Below, in pieces: positions 16,271-25,361 of a stretch of 55,579 nucleotides of DNA (position 1 is its first letter; each line of letters opens with the position of its first letter). The position numbers and the translations under genes were made by a program. The notes under the pieces are model-generated. The model was not told the DNA's origin. It ran no database searches and worked only from the letters and a program-made list of their open reading frames with translations. Origin of the DNA: JAFHCF01 sp048497495 (GTDB lineage: Bacteria > Pseudomonadota > Alphaproteobacteria > Rhizobiales > Ancalomicrobiaceae); contig JAFHCF010000035.1 in assembly GCA_048497495.1 (NCBI GenBank), forward strand, positions 1-55,579, written 5' to 3'.

Positions 16271-17948
16271 CACGATGCTCGTTGACCCTCTTGCCGCGCT
16301 GTTCGAGCCGCCACCGGCCGGCGCGCCGCCACTGCTTCTCGACGCGACCGAGGTCGAAGTGGAGCTGCTGCCGCCGCTGGCGCGGGTCACGATCACGCGG
16401 CGGTTCACCAACGCCAGCGACCAGTTGCTGGAGGCCGTACTCACGCTGCCGCCGGCCGCGCGTCACGAGGTCGTCCACGGCCTGACGGTGACCATCGACG
16501 GAGCCGAATATCACGCCCTGGCACGAGATCGCGAGCGCTCGGATCTTGCCGATGGCGCCGCGATCGCCGAGCGACGGCGAGCGATCCTCTACGAGTTGCT
16601 CGCCGATGACGTTCAGCTGATCTCGGTTTCCGGCGTCGAAGCGGGTGCCCAGGTCGCTGTTCGGATCGAGAGCATTAGGCCGCTCGACCGGCCCGACGAA
16701 GCGACGGCGGCGCTGACCATCGCGCTCACAGCGGATTCCGGGCCGATCAACCGCCGGCTTGCCGACAGCGACGTCCTGCTGACGACGTCTGCTCGCCATC
16801 CTGCGACGCTGTCGGTGATCGCCGATGGCTTGACCGTAGGGTTGGTTGTCCTCGAACGGATGATCGCGCTCGGCCGGAGCATTCCGATCGACTGCGCCCT
16901 GCCGGTCAGCCTCCGCATTGCTCCATTCGGCGAGCGATCTCTCGACCACAGCGTTTTCCATGTCGAAGCCCCGGGCGGTTGGGAAGCGTCGTCGGATGCA
17001 CGGCTGGAAACGTTTCGCCACCCGCTGAATCCGGGCGGCGGCGCAACCAGCGATCGGACGGACTGGATTTTCGGACATCTGGGCATCCGCACCGGCAGGC
17101 TGCGCGTCACCGCTCCGTCGCCGCTGTCGGATGATGGCCGGCTTCGGCCGGACGCGCGCGCGATGGCGGCTTTCGCCGCGGCGAATTTCATGGAGTCGGG
17201 CGCGCCCTGCGAGGGCGACATGCTCCGACTGGCGGCGAATATCCTCACTCGGCGCAACAGCCTCGTATTCGTCGGCCGGGAGGGAGAACTTCCCGACGCG
17301 ATCCCGACGCTGCGTAAACTGGCGCTGCCGCTCGACGTGCTGGTCGATTCGGCGGCCGATGTTCCGCCCGAGAAGCGCACCGATATCTTGGCGCCGCCCC
17401 CGCCGAAGCCCGAGCCGGAGCCTGTCGCCGGACCGCCGCTGCCCATTCATCCCGGTCCACACATCACCCCCGGCGGCGCCGGCCGCGAGGCGGGCGCTCG
17501 CGCGCCCGGCTATCGCTGGCTGACCTGGTGGGGCCCAGCCGCGCTATCGGCGCTCTGGGTTGCCGGCGCGATCCAACTAGTCCGCATACCGCTCTCGCCG
17601 GTGATGGCGGCGTGGGTCGTGCTGATGCTTCTCAACGCGTTCCGTTTCTTTCCGCGTGAAGGATCGCCCGCGCGCCGCCGCCTGCCTCTCCTGCTCATGC
17701 TGGCCTTGCCCTGGATTGCTTCGATCGTCGTCGGGCCGCTGGGGCTTGCCGACGGCAATGGCGACGCTGCGCGTCAGAGCTTGCTGATCCAGTTCCAGCA
17801 GGGTCTCCTCGTCGGCGGCCTGGCGCTGCCGCTCATCCTGACACCCTTCATGGGTGACGCCCGGCGTTTCACTCTGACGGTCGGACTGCTCAACCTGGTG
17901 ATCACCTTTCTGACGACCTCGGCCAGCATGGTCGGACCTGGATCGTAG
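16260..17948 (+). CDS. VIT-domain membrane protein of unknown function
   Basis: 562 residues from the GTG at 16260, which has GGAG eight bases upstream and overlaps the MerR gene by 11 bases; ATG 16275 is an alternative. Residues about 15-130 are a VIT domain, the beta-sandwich module of inter-alpha-trypsin inhibitors and vault PARP. Signs are VEVELLPPLARVTITRRFTN, LPPAARHEVVHGLTV and a YEL...VSGVEAGAQVAVRI run. Most bacterial VIT proteins continue into a vWA domain with a MIDAS site, and I see no DxSxS motif here. A Pro-rich linker (about 378-405, PPPPKPEPEP) leads to four C-terminal membrane helices. It probably projects a large domain from the inner membrane. Confidence 0.7.
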   Translation: MSNSTMLVDPLAALFEPPPAGAPPLLLDATEVEVELLPPLARVTITRRFTNASDQLLEAVLTLPPAARHEVVHGLTVTIDGAEYHALARDRERSDLADGAAIAERRRAILYELLADDVQLISVSGVEAGAQVAVRIESIRPLDRPDEATAALTIALTADSGPINRRLADSDVLLTTSARHPATLSVIADGLTVGLVVLERMIALGRSIPIDCALPVSLRIAPFGERSLDHSVFHVEAPGGWEASSDARLETFRHPLNPGGGATSDRTDWIFGHLGIRTGRLRVTAPSPLSDDGRLRPDARAMAAFAAANFMESGAPCEGDMLRLAANILTRRNSLVFVGREGELPDAIPTLRKLALPLDVLVDSAADVPPEKRTDILAPPPPKPEPEPVAGPPLPIHPGPHITPGGAGREAGARAPGYRWLTWWGPAALSALWVAGAIQLVRIPLSPVMAAWVVLMLLNAFRFFPREGSPARRRLPLLLMLALPWIASIVVGPLGLADGNGDAARQSLLIQFQQGLLVGGLALPLILTPFMGDARRFTLTVGLLNLVITFLTTSASMVGPGS

Positions 17949-18045
17949 GGAATGGAGTGACAAGGCATGGATTGGAGCGCGGTGGCCCGGCGCGACTCGG
18001 GGCGAACGAACCTCGACCGAGGTCCCGGCCCGAACCGGAGATTTG

Positions 18046-18180
18046 CCTGACTGAGGACGCCTGTCCTCATCTTCGGCCGACGGCGCAGTGCAATCGAACC
18101 GGTGATCGGGCACCTGAAGGCAGACGGCCTGCTCGAACGGAACCACCTGAGCCGGTTGCGCCTCGGCGGGGACCCGTGAC
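18046..18180 (+). pseudogene. IS5-group transposase C-terminal remnant
   Basis: The plus-strand frame reads RRRSAIEPVIGHLKADGLLE then RNHLSRLRLGGDP and a stop. This is the C-terminal block of IS5-type transposases (RRxAVEPVIGHLK...RNxL). An in-frame stop occurs upstream and the rest of the gene is absent. It marks an insertion-sequence scar between the VIT gene and copper cluster 1. The rest of the gap 17949-18256 shows nothing else. Confidence 0.65.
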
Positions 18181-18256
18181 ACGCCCGAACGAACATGCCT
18201 TCGGGACTTTGCGTATGCGGCGTTTCTGATAGATTGTCTCGTCGTCGAGGTGAAGC

Positions 18257-18640
18257 ATGAACAGGGCTCTGCGCATCGTGTTCGCTTTCTGGGTTGCGCT
18301 GACGCTCGTCATCGCACCGCTGGGAGTGGCGCGCGCCTCGCTCTGTCACCCCGACGAGACCACCGCTTCCACGTCTGAGCGTCATCATCACGACGCCGGC
18401 ACGGACGGTTCGATCATCGATGCCGTTCACGCGAAGCCAGGGGCCGATCAGGTCCCTGCTCACTATGGACTGGGGCACGCCTGTTGCTCGTCGATCTGCT
18501 CCGGACCGATGATGCCGGCGGTCGGATCCGATGCCTCCGTCGTCAGGACGGCACGGGACGTTCTGTATCTCCCCTTGTCTCCCTTGCCCGACGGCATTGC
18601 CTTCGCCCCGCCTCTCGGCCCTCCCAGACCCATGATTTGA
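18257..18640 (+). CDS. Secreted His/Cys-rich protein, copper-cluster associated
   Basis: 127 residues with a signal peptide (about 1-27, ending GVARAS). The mature part has a His cluster (ERHHHD), a Cys/His block (GHACCSSICSGPMMP) and a hydrophobic, Pro-rich end. Small secreted proteins of this type (CopL/DUF2946-like) often precede multicopper oxidase genes and are thought to bind copper. No catalytic motif is present. The multicopper oxidase starts 109 bases downstream on the same strand. A similar pattern, HCTTSAGICCTM, occurs in the secreted protein at 37510-37851. Confidence 0.65.
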   Translation: MNRALRIVFAFWVALTLVIAPLGVARASLCHPDETTASTSERHHHDAGTDGSIIDAVHAKPGADQVPAHYGLGHACCSSICSGPMMPAVGSDASVVRTARDVLYLPLSPLPDGIAFAPPLGPPRPMI

Positions 18641-18749
18641 GCGGAAATGCGTCTTCGCAAGGCGCATCGATGTGGCCGAGGATTGCGCCTCGTCCGCTGA
18701 TTTTCCATCGACCTCACCTCCGTGGTCGTTCAGATCGTGAGATGAATCC

Positions 18750-20327
18750 ATGAACCGTCGTGATTTTCTGCGCATGGCCGCCATCGCCGGCGCCACTCCG
18801 CTCGCCTCCGGGCTTTCGTCCCTCCCGTTCGTCGGCTCGGCCTTCGCTCAGGCCGCCGCCCCTCTCGCCGCGACGTCGCGAACCCTCGACATCGATGGTC
18901 GCGCCGCCACCGTCCTCGGCCTCGTCCGTCCAGACGGCGGCCACGGCCTCACGCTGGACGCCGGAACACGCTTCTCGGTGGCGCTCGCCAACCGCCTCGA
19001 CGCGCCGACGCTGATCCACTGGCACGGCCTCACGCCGCCGTGGGAGCAGGACGGCGTGCCGGACATGCCGAAGCCGTTGATGGCGGCCGGCGAAGGCCGC
19101 GTCTACGACTTCCCCGTCGGCGACGGTGGTACCCATTGGATGCACGCCCATACATTGCAGGAACAGCGCCTGCTCGCCGCTCCCCTGATCGTGCGGACCG
19201 TCGCCGACCGCGCCTCCGACGAACAGGAGGTGGTCGTCCTGCTGCACGACTTCGCTTTCCGATCGCCGGAGGAGATCCTCGCCGATCTCCGCAAGCCGGC
19301 GGACGGTTCCGCCATGGGCCATGGCAGCGGGGCCGGTGCCATGCCTGGAATGGGCGGAATGCCGAGCATGGCCGGGATGGCGATGAACCACGGTGCCATG
19401 TCAGGCGGCATGATGTCCGGCCAGGGCATGCCTCGTCCGGGGATGATGACCGGCCACGACATGCCCGGTCACGGGACGGTGGCGGGGCAGGCCATGCCCA
19501 TGCCGATGGCCGGCGGTGCCGGAATGGCGATGGATCTCAACGACATCGACTACGACGCCTATCTCGCCAACGACCGCACGCTCGGTGATCCGCAGGTGAC
19601 ACGGGTCGAACGCGGTGGCTTGGTGCGGCTGCGGATCATCAACGGCGCCACCTCCACCGCCTTCACCCTCGACACCGGCGCGCTCGAGGCGACGGTGATC
19701 GCCGTCGACGGCCAACCGGTGCAGCCGATCGCCGGACGCAGCTTCCCGCTGTCGATGGGGCAGCGGATCGATCTCAGACTTCGCGTACCGAAGGACGGCG
19801 GCGTCTTCCCCATCCTCGCCTTGCGCGAAGGCGCGGTGGAGCGGACCGGGATCGTGCTGGCGACCGCCGGGGCGGAGGTGAAACGCATCGCCGCAGTCGG
19901 AACCACCAAGGGCGGGGTGCTCGATCGGACGCTCGAGGGGCAGCTGAAGGCCATGACGCCGCTCGCGGCGCGCGCGCCGGATCGGCGCTACGACGTGGGT
20001 CTCACCGGGACCATGGCCGGCTACCAATGGGCGATGCGGGGCGGTGACGTGGCCGTGAAGCGCGGGGAGCGGATCGAGATCACTCTGCGCAACATGTCGA
20101 TGATGGCCCATCCGATGCATCTGCACGGGCATCATTTCCAGGTGGTGGCGATCGACGGGGTGACCTTCGCCGGCGCGGTGCGCGACACCGTGTTGGTGCC
20201 GCCGATGCGCTCGGTCACCATCGCCGTCGACGCGGCGAACCCGGGCCGATGGGCCTTCCACTGCCATCACCTCTACCACATGGCGACCGGCATGATGGGC
20301 TCCTTCGCCTATGAGGGCGTCGGCTGA
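18750..20327 (+). CDS. Multicopper oxidase, Tat-exported, with Met-rich loop (CopA/CueO-like)
   Basis: 525 residues. The Tat signal is RRDFLRM at 3-9, then a hydrophobic stretch and a cleavage site near AFAQA (about 35). The copper ligands of the trinuclear centre and type 1 site are present: HWHG in the first cupredoxin domain, HAHT, HPMHLHGHH near the C-terminus, and HCHHLYHMATGMM with Cys flanked by His and an axial Met. A Met/Gly/His-rich insert (about 188-260, for example MPGMGGMPSMAGM) should bind excess copper. This enzyme would oxidise Cu(I) to less toxic Cu(II) in the periplasm. It is followed by the convergent cueR gene. Confidence 0.93.
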   Translation: MNRRDFLRMAAIAGATPLASGLSSLPFVGSAFAQAAAPLAATSRTLDIDGRAATVLGLVRPDGGHGLTLDAGTRFSVALANRLDAPTLIHWHGLTPPWEQDGVPDMPKPLMAAGEGRVYDFPVGDGGTHWMHAHTLQEQRLLAAPLIVRTVADRASDEQEVVVLLHDFAFRSPEEILADLRKPADGSAMGHGSGAGAMPGMGGMPSMAGMAMNHGAMSGGMMSGQGMPRPGMMTGHDMPGHGTVAGQAMPMPMAGGAGMAMDLNDIDYDAYLANDRTLGDPQVTRVERGGLVRLRIINGATSTAFTLDTGALEATVIAVDGQPVQPIAGRSFPLSMGQRIDLRLRVPKDGGVFPILALREGAVERTGIVLATAGAEVKRIAAVGTTKGGVLDRTLEGQLKAMTPLAARAPDRRYDVGLTGTMAGYQWAMRGGDVAVKRGERIEITLRNMSMMAHPMHLHGHHFQVVAIDGVTFAGAVRDTVLVPPMRSVTIAVDAANPGRWAFHCHHLYHMATGMMGSFAYEGVG

Positions 20328-20373
20328 CCGACGGTGTCGGCAGCGGCCGCCTCGCTCGAAACCGAGTCGCTTC

Positions 20374-20763
20374 TCACAGGCCGGCGAGGTCCTCGAGGAT
20401 CGGGCAATCGGGCCGGTCGTCGCGGTGACAGGCCGAGACGAGGCGCCTGAGCGTCTCGGTCATCGCCTGCATCTCGGCGATGCGCGTCTCCAGCGTCACG
20501 ACGTGACGGCTCGCCAAATGGTGGACGTCACGGCTGGCGCGGGAGCGATCGCGCCACAGCGACAGCAGGGCGACGATCTCCTCCGTCGTGAAGCCGAGCG
20601 TCCTTGCTCGGCGAATGAAACGTAGTTCGTGCACGTCGGAGTCGCCGTAGTGGCGATAGCCGTTCACCCGTCGGACAGCCGGGCGGAGCAGCCCGGTCGC
20701 CTCGTAGTAGCGGATCATCTTGGCGTTGACGCCCGAGGCCTTCGCCGCCTCACCGATGTTCAT
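20374..20763 (-). CDS. cueR: CueR-type MerR-family copper(I)-responsive regulator
   Basis: 129 residues from the ATG at 20763. N-terminal winged helix (MNIGEAAKASGVNAKMIRYY), dimerisation helix, and a C-terminal metal loop with two cysteines seven residues apart (CHRDDRPDC), the CueR spacing for a linear two-thiolate Cu(I) site. CueR proteins bind a 19-20 bp spacer promoter and distort it on Cu(I) binding. A matching operator lies at 21250-21280 before the copper ATPase. The gene is divergent from the cytochrome gene with 44 bases between, so the promoters overlap or the gene is read from elsewhere. Confidence 0.9.
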   Translation of the reverse strand: MNIGEAAKASGVNAKMIRYYEATGLLRPAVRRVNGYRHYGDSDVHELRFIRRARTLGFTTEEIVALLSLWRDRSRASRDVHHLASRHVVTLETRIAEMQAMTETLRRLVSACHRDDRPDCPILEDLAGL

Positions 20764-20807
20764 ACCAGTCCCCCATCCCTGGCATTCGCCTACATGGATC
20801 ACTTCGC

Positions 20808-21242
20808 ATGCCACGCAGATCCTTCATCCTCATCACCGTCTTCTTCGTGGCTGCGGCTCTTGTCGCCGGTCTGGTCGCCCCTGTTCTACAACGTGCGGCG
20901 ACTGCCCCGAGTGCAGCGCGCACGCTCGTGGCGCCGAAGCTGTCGATGCGCGCCGGGATCGGCAAGGCCGCCTACGACGACGTCTGCGTCGCCTGTCATG
21001 GCGACAATGGCGGCGGCACCGACCAGGGCCCGTCGCTCGTCCATCCGATCTTCAACCCCGGACATCATGCCGACGAAGCGTTCTTTCGTGTGGTCCGCGA
21101 CAGTGTGCGGGCCCACCATTGGCGCCACGGCGACATGCCGGCTCAACCCGACGTGGGTAACCAGAAGGTTGTGGCGATCGCTCTCTACGTCCGCGAACTG
21201 CAGCGGGCGAATGGCATCGGCACGCAGGAACACCGCATGTGA
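20808..21242 (+). CDS. Membrane-anchored c-type cytochrome
   Basis: 144 residues. An uncleaved or cleavable N-terminal helix (about 5-27) leads to a class I cytochrome c domain. The haem-binding motif is CVACH (60-64) and the likely distal ligand is the Met in GDMPAQP. It sits between cueR and the copper ATPase. About four fifths of residues 47-144 are identical to the cytochrome at 38526-38960, so the two copper clusters carry duplicated copies. It probably passes electrons in the periplasm, possibly to or from a copper oxidase. Confidence 0.9.
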   Translation: MPRRSFILITVFFVAAALVAGLVAPVLQRAATAPSAARTLVAPKLSMRAGIGKAAYDDVCVACHGDNGGGTDQGPSLVHPIFNPGHHADEAFFRVVRDSVRAHHWRHGDMPAQPDVGNQKVVAIALYVRELQRANGIGTQEHRM

Positions 21243-21249
21243 TCGGCGC

Positions 21250-21280
21250 TTGACCTTCCCATGATGGGAAGGTGCAGGGT
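21250..21280 (+). promoter_or_regulatory. CueR operator-promoter of the copper ATPase gene
   Basis: The -35 box TTGACC (21250-21255) is followed by a palindrome with ten-base arms ACCTTCCCAT around one base (21253-21273), then a weak -10 at 21275. The spacer is 19 bases. The layout and the ACCTTCC half-site match the known E. coli copA promoter closely. It lies 50 bases before the ATPase start. Confidence 0.85.
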
Positions 21281-21330
21281 CGTCGGCAAGAGGGGCGAAG
21301 ACGATTTCGACCCGTTGCAAGGACACGAAC

Positions 21331-23742
21331 ATGACCGATCACCACCATCACCACGCCTCCAGAGCGGCCGCTGTCGACCCGGCCCACCCTGCATCGTCCG
21401 ATCACGGACCGGCGATCGATCCGGTCTGTGGCATGACGGTCGACCCAGCCACCGCGAAGCATGTGGCCGATCACGGTGGCCGACGTTGGTTCTTCTGTTC
21501 CGCCCGCTGTCGCGAACGCTTCGTCGCCGAGCCGGCCGGATTCGCCGCAACGGCGGTGAATTCGGGTGCTCCGGGCGCTACCACACCGGGTTCGTCCGAA
21601 GTGAAATCGAGTTCGAAGACGCCGGTCGGCACGATCTGGACCTGCCCGATGCATCCGGAGATCCGCCAGACGGATCCCGGTGCCTGCCCGATCTGCGGCA
21701 TGGCGCTGGAGCCGGAGGTGGCGACCGCCGAGACCGGACCGAACGCCGAGCTCGTCGACATGACGCGGCGGTTCTGGATCGCGCTGGCCTTGACCGTCCC
21801 GGTCTTCGCCCTGGAGATGGGCGGCCACTTCGCGGGGCTCCACATGTGGTTCGGAGCGGGGGCTTCCGGCTGGATCCAGCTCGCTCTCGCAACACCGGTG
21901 GTGTTGTGGGCCGGGGCGCCGTTCTTCGCCCGTGGCGGCCGATCACTCGTCACCCGCAACCTCAACATGTTCACCTTGATTGCGCTCGGCACCGGCGTCG
22001 CCTGGGGATACAGCGTCGTCGCCACGCTGGCGCCCGGCCTGTTTCCGGCCGCCTTCCGCGCGGCGGACGGAGCGGTTGCGATCTATTTCGAGGCCGCCGC
22101 CGTCATCACGGTGCTGGTGCTGCTCGGCCAGGTCCTGGAACTCAGGGCACGCGCGCAGACCGGTGGCGCCATCCGCGCTCTGCTCGATCTCGCGCCCAAG
22201 ACGGCACGGCGGCTGGCCGACGACGGGTCGGAGGCCGATGTGGCGCTGGAAGCCGTGCAGGTCGGGGATCGACTGCGCGTGCGGCCCGGCGAAAAGGTCC
22301 CGGTCGACGGAGAGGTGATCGACGGTCGCAGTGCGATCGACGAGTCGATGGTGACCGGCGAGTCGATGCCCGTGACCAAGAAAGTCGGCGACGACCTGAT
22401 CGGTGGCACGCTCAACTTGGCCGGCGGCATCGTCATGCGCGCCGGTAAGGTCGGTCGCGACACCTTGCTGGCGCGGATCGTCGCCATGGTCGGCGAGGCG
22501 CAGCGCTCGCGCGCGCCGATCCAGCGGCTCGCCGATCAGGTCGCCGGGTGGTTCGTGCCGGCCGTCGTCGCGGTTGCCGTGCTCGCCTTCGCCGCCTGGG
22601 CGACCTTCGGACCGGAACCGCGCTTCACCTATGGCCTGGTCGCGGCGGTGTCGGTGTTGATCATCGCCTGCCCCTGTGCCCTCGGGCTCGCGACGCCGAT
22701 GTCGATCATGGTCGGTGTCGGGCGCGGCGCTCAGGCCGGCGTCCTGATCCGCAATGCCGAGGCGCTCGAGCGCTTCGAGAAGGTCGACACACTGGTCGTC
22801 GACAAGACCGGCACTCTGACGATGGGGAGGCCGGAAGTTGCGGCGGTCGACGTCGTCGGTGGCTTCACCGAAGCCGACCTGCTGCGGCTTGCCGCCGGCG
22901 TCGAGCGAGCCAGTGAACACCCACTCGCCGGAGCCATCGTCGAAGCCGCCGAGGCACGGAAACTGGTGGTCGTCGACGCGAGCGAATTCGACAGCCCGGT
23001 CGGCAAGGGTGTCACCGGTGTGGTCGACGGACGCCGTGCCGCCGTCGGCGGTCCACGTCTCATGAGCGAAGCCGGTATCGATGTGGGGGTGCTCGCAGCT
23101 CGTGCCGATGTGCTGCGCAAGAAAGGTGCGACAGTGGTCTTCGTTTCCGTCGATGGAATGCTGGCCGGCCTCGTCGCCATCGCCGATCCCGTCAAGGCAA
23201 CGACGCCCGAAGCACTTCGGGCACTGCGCGAAGACGGTATCCGCATCGTCATGCTGACCGGCGACAACCACACCACGGCACACGCGGTGGCGGCGAGCCT
23301 CGGCATAGACGAAGTCGAGGCCGAGGTTCTGCCCGAGGACAAGGGCCGCGTGGTGGCGCGGCTCAGGGCCGAAGGCCGGGTCGTCGCCATGGCGGGCGAC
23401 GGCGTCAACGATGCCCCGGCACTCGCCGCCGCCGACGTCGGCATCGCCATGGGTACGGGCACCGACGTGGCGATCGAGAGTGCCGGCGTCACGTTGTTGC
23501 GCGGCGATCTCGTGGGACTGGTGGCGGCACGGCGCCTGAGCCGAGCGACGATGCGCAATATCCGGCAGAACTTGTTCTTCGCATTCGTCTACAACGCGGC
23601 CGGCGTGCCGGTCGCCGCCGGCGTGCTCTATCCGCACTTCGGCCTCACCCTGTCGCCGATCATCGCCGCCGCCGCCATGGCGCTGTCTTCGGTCAGCGTG
23701 GTCGCCAACGCCCTGCGCCTGCGCAGGCTGACGCTCGATTGA
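21331..23742 (+). CDS. copA: Copper(I)-exporting P1B-type ATPase with YHS and heavy-metal-binding N-domains
   Basis: 803 residues. The N-terminus has a His run, then a YHS domain (DPVCGMTVDP with CSARCRERF) and a second Cys motif domain (WTCPMHPEIRQTDPGACPIC), instead of the common GMTCxxC domains. The catalytic core follows: membrane metal site CPC at 447-449, phosphorylation Asp491 in DKTGTLT, the P1B HP dipeptide in SEHPLA, TGDN and GDGVNDAPAL. It would pump Cu(I) from the cytoplasm to the periplasm, where the nearby multicopper oxidase could oxidise it. The CueR operator lies directly upstream. It is the last gene of copper cluster 1. Confidence 0.94.
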   Translation: MTDHHHHHASRAAAVDPAHPASSDHGPAIDPVCGMTVDPATAKHVADHGGRRWFFCSARCRERFVAEPAGFAATAVNSGAPGATTPGSSEVKSSSKTPVGTIWTCPMHPEIRQTDPGACPICGMALEPEVATAETGPNAELVDMTRRFWIALALTVPVFALEMGGHFAGLHMWFGAGASGWIQLALATPVVLWAGAPFFARGGRSLVTRNLNMFTLIALGTGVAWGYSVVATLAPGLFPAAFRAADGAVAIYFEAAAVITVLVLLGQVLELRARAQTGGAIRALLDLAPKTARRLADDGSEADVALEAVQVGDRLRVRPGEKVPVDGEVIDGRSAIDESMVTGESMPVTKKVGDDLIGGTLNLAGGIVMRAGKVGRDTLLARIVAMVGEAQRSRAPIQRLADQVAGWFVPAVVAVAVLAFAAWATFGPEPRFTYGLVAAVSVLIIACPCALGLATPMSIMVGVGRGAQAGVLIRNAEALERFEKVDTLVVDKTGTLTMGRPEVAAVDVVGGFTEADLLRLAAGVERASEHPLAGAIVEAAEARKLVVVDASEFDSPVGKGVTGVVDGRRAAVGGPRLMSEAGIDVGVLAARADVLRKKGATVVFVSVDGMLAGLVAIADPVKATTPEALRALREDGIRIVMLTGDNHTTAHAVAASLGIDEVEAEVLPEDKGRVVARLRAEGRVVAMAGDGVNDAPALAAADVGIAMGTGTDVAIESAGVTLLRGDLVGLVAARRLSRATMRNIRQNLFFAFVYNAAGVPVAAGVLYPHFGLTLSPIIAAAAMALSSVSVVANALRLRRLTLD

Positions 23743-23911
23743 CGGACGATCGATGGGCGTCCGTGCGGGCAACGACCATACGAAGTCGGTCCCCGCTTCT
23801 CTCTGTCGAGCGTCGCTGAGCAGGGCATCCGGCGTGAACACCGTGGGTGCCAGATGGTTCTTGTCCCGCAGGATGGTGGCCGTCGGTCGGGGTCGTCGTC
23901 CTTCGGCGCCG

Positions 23912-25183
23912 TCATCGCGCTCCACCCGTTTCACCCGTCGATCGTTGCTCGGTCATGACGACGGCGACCACGGCGCCCGAGACGAAGGTGATGACGCCGA
24001 TGGCGCCGATCGCCCAGGCGATGCCGAAGAGGTCGGCCATGATCCCGGCGGAGAGAGCACCGATGGCATAGCCGAGGTCGCGCCAGAAACGATAGACGCT
24101 GAGCGAGCGCGCTCGCCACGACGGATGTGAGGCGTCGGAGACCGAGGCGATGAGGGTGGGATAGACCATCGCGGTGCCGAGCCCGAGCAACACGCTGGCC
24201 GCGAGCCACCAGCCGAAACTGCCGGTCGCCGCGGTGAGGAACAATCCGCCGGCCTGCACCCACATGCCGGCGACGATCAGGCCCTTGCGGCCCCAACGAT
24301 CGCTCAGTGGCCCGGTGACGGTCTGAAGCACGCCCCACACCGCCGGATAGACCGCCTTGAGGATGCCGATCCGTTCGACGCCCAAACCGAAGGCGGCGTA
24401 GAACAGCGGAAAGATCCCCCAACTCATCCCGTCGTTCAGATTGTTGACCAGACCGGCTTGCGAGGCGGCGAAGAGGTTCCGGTCTCCGAAGGACGTCCGG
24501 CGAAAAATCTCCCAGAATCCGACCGGTTCGGCAGCGGTGGCGTGGCCGGAGAGCTCGAGGCCGACGTGTTGGCGGGTGTCGCGCACCAGAAAGAACGAGA
24601 GCAGCAGCCCGAGGACCGTATAGCCGATGCCGAGGTAGAAGGGTTCCGGCCGCAGACCGTAACGTTGAGCGATGTAGCCGGTGAGGAAGGCGGTGAGACC
24701 GACGGAGAGATAGCCGGCGAATTCGTTGAGGCCGACGGCGAGCCCCCGCGACTTGGGGCCGACGAGGTCGACCTTCATGATCACCGTCATCGACCAGGTG
24801 AAGCCCTGGTTGATTCCGAGCAAGGCGTTCGCCGCGATGATCCAACCCCAACTGGGGCCCCAGCCGATCATGAAGGGGACCGGCAGCCCGACCAGCCACC
24901 CGAGGATGAGCATGTGCTTGCGGCCGTAGATGTCGGCGAAATGTCCGGAGATCAGATTGGCCAGCGCCTTGACCACACCGAAGCTGACGATGAAGGAGAC
25001 GACGATGGTGGTCGAGGCGATGCCGAACTCTTCGGTGCCGATCAGTGGCACCACCGTGCGTTCGAGCCCGACCATGCCGCCGACGAAGGCGTTGATCAGC
25101 GCCAACAGCGTGAACTGCTGCCAATTCTCACGCAACCCGAGGCGGAGGCCGGACGGCGCGGAAACGTTCGATCGTCGCGACAT
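23912..25183 (-). CDS. Major facilitator superfamily transporter
   Basis: 423 residues from the ATG at 25183, with an AGGAAAGAG box. The longer upstream frame is Arg-rich shadow. Twelve hydrophobic helices are visible, and the MFS motif A occurs between helices 2 and 3 (GHFADIYGRKHML) and is echoed in the second half (GPLSDRWGRKGL). The substrate cannot be read. It is the last gene of a same-strand run with the class II amidotransferase and the MBL hydrolase, so an anion or thiol-related substrate is possible but unproven. Confidence 0.85.
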   Translation of the reverse strand: MSRRSNVSAPSGLRLGLRENWQQFTLLALINAFVGGMVGLERTVVPLIGTEEFGIASTTIVVSFIVSFGVVKALANLISGHFADIYGRKHMLILGWLVGLPVPFMIGWGPSWGWIIAANALLGINQGFTWSMTVIMKVDLVGPKSRGLAVGLNEFAGYLSVGLTAFLTGYIAQRYGLRPEPFYLGIGYTVLGLLLSFFLVRDTRQHVGLELSGHATAAEPVGFWEIFRRTSFGDRNLFAASQAGLVNNLNDGMSWGIFPLFYAAFGLGVERIGILKAVYPAVWGVLQTVTGPLSDRWGRKGLIVAGMWVQAGGLFLTAATGSFGWWLAASVLLGLGTAMVYPTLIASVSDASHPSWRARSLSVYRFWRDLGYAIGALSAGIMADLFGIAWAIGAIGVITFVSGAVVAVVMTEQRSTGETGGAR

Positions 25184-25185
25184 GA

Positions 25186-25344
25186 TCACTCTTTCCTGGG
25201 CTTGACGGCGGAAATGGCGCCGAGCGCGATGAACGCGGCGCCACATGTGGTCAACCGGCCCAATCGTCGATCGATCGGCGCCAGAGCACAGCCAAGCGCG
25301 CTCATCGGTGGATGGTGAACGACGCCGGCCGAACCGATGACCAT
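25186..25344 (-). CDS. Possible 52-residue protein between amidotransferase and MFS genes
   Basis: ATG at 25344 to a TGA two bases before the MFS start codon, so it would be tightly coupled to that gene. It has one weakly hydrophobic segment (TTCGAAFIALGAISAV) and two cysteines. I do not recognise it. It may simply be the leader of the MFS gene. Confidence 0.25.
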   Translation of the reverse strand: MVIGSAGVVHHPPMSALGCALAPIDRRLGRLTTCGAAFIALGAISAVKPRKE

Positions 25345-25361
25345 GGAGGTCTCCGCCGCGC

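Noticed and set aside
21943..23934. 663-residue frame opposite copA
   Set aside because: Antisense shadow of a well conserved P-type ATPase; no domain seen.
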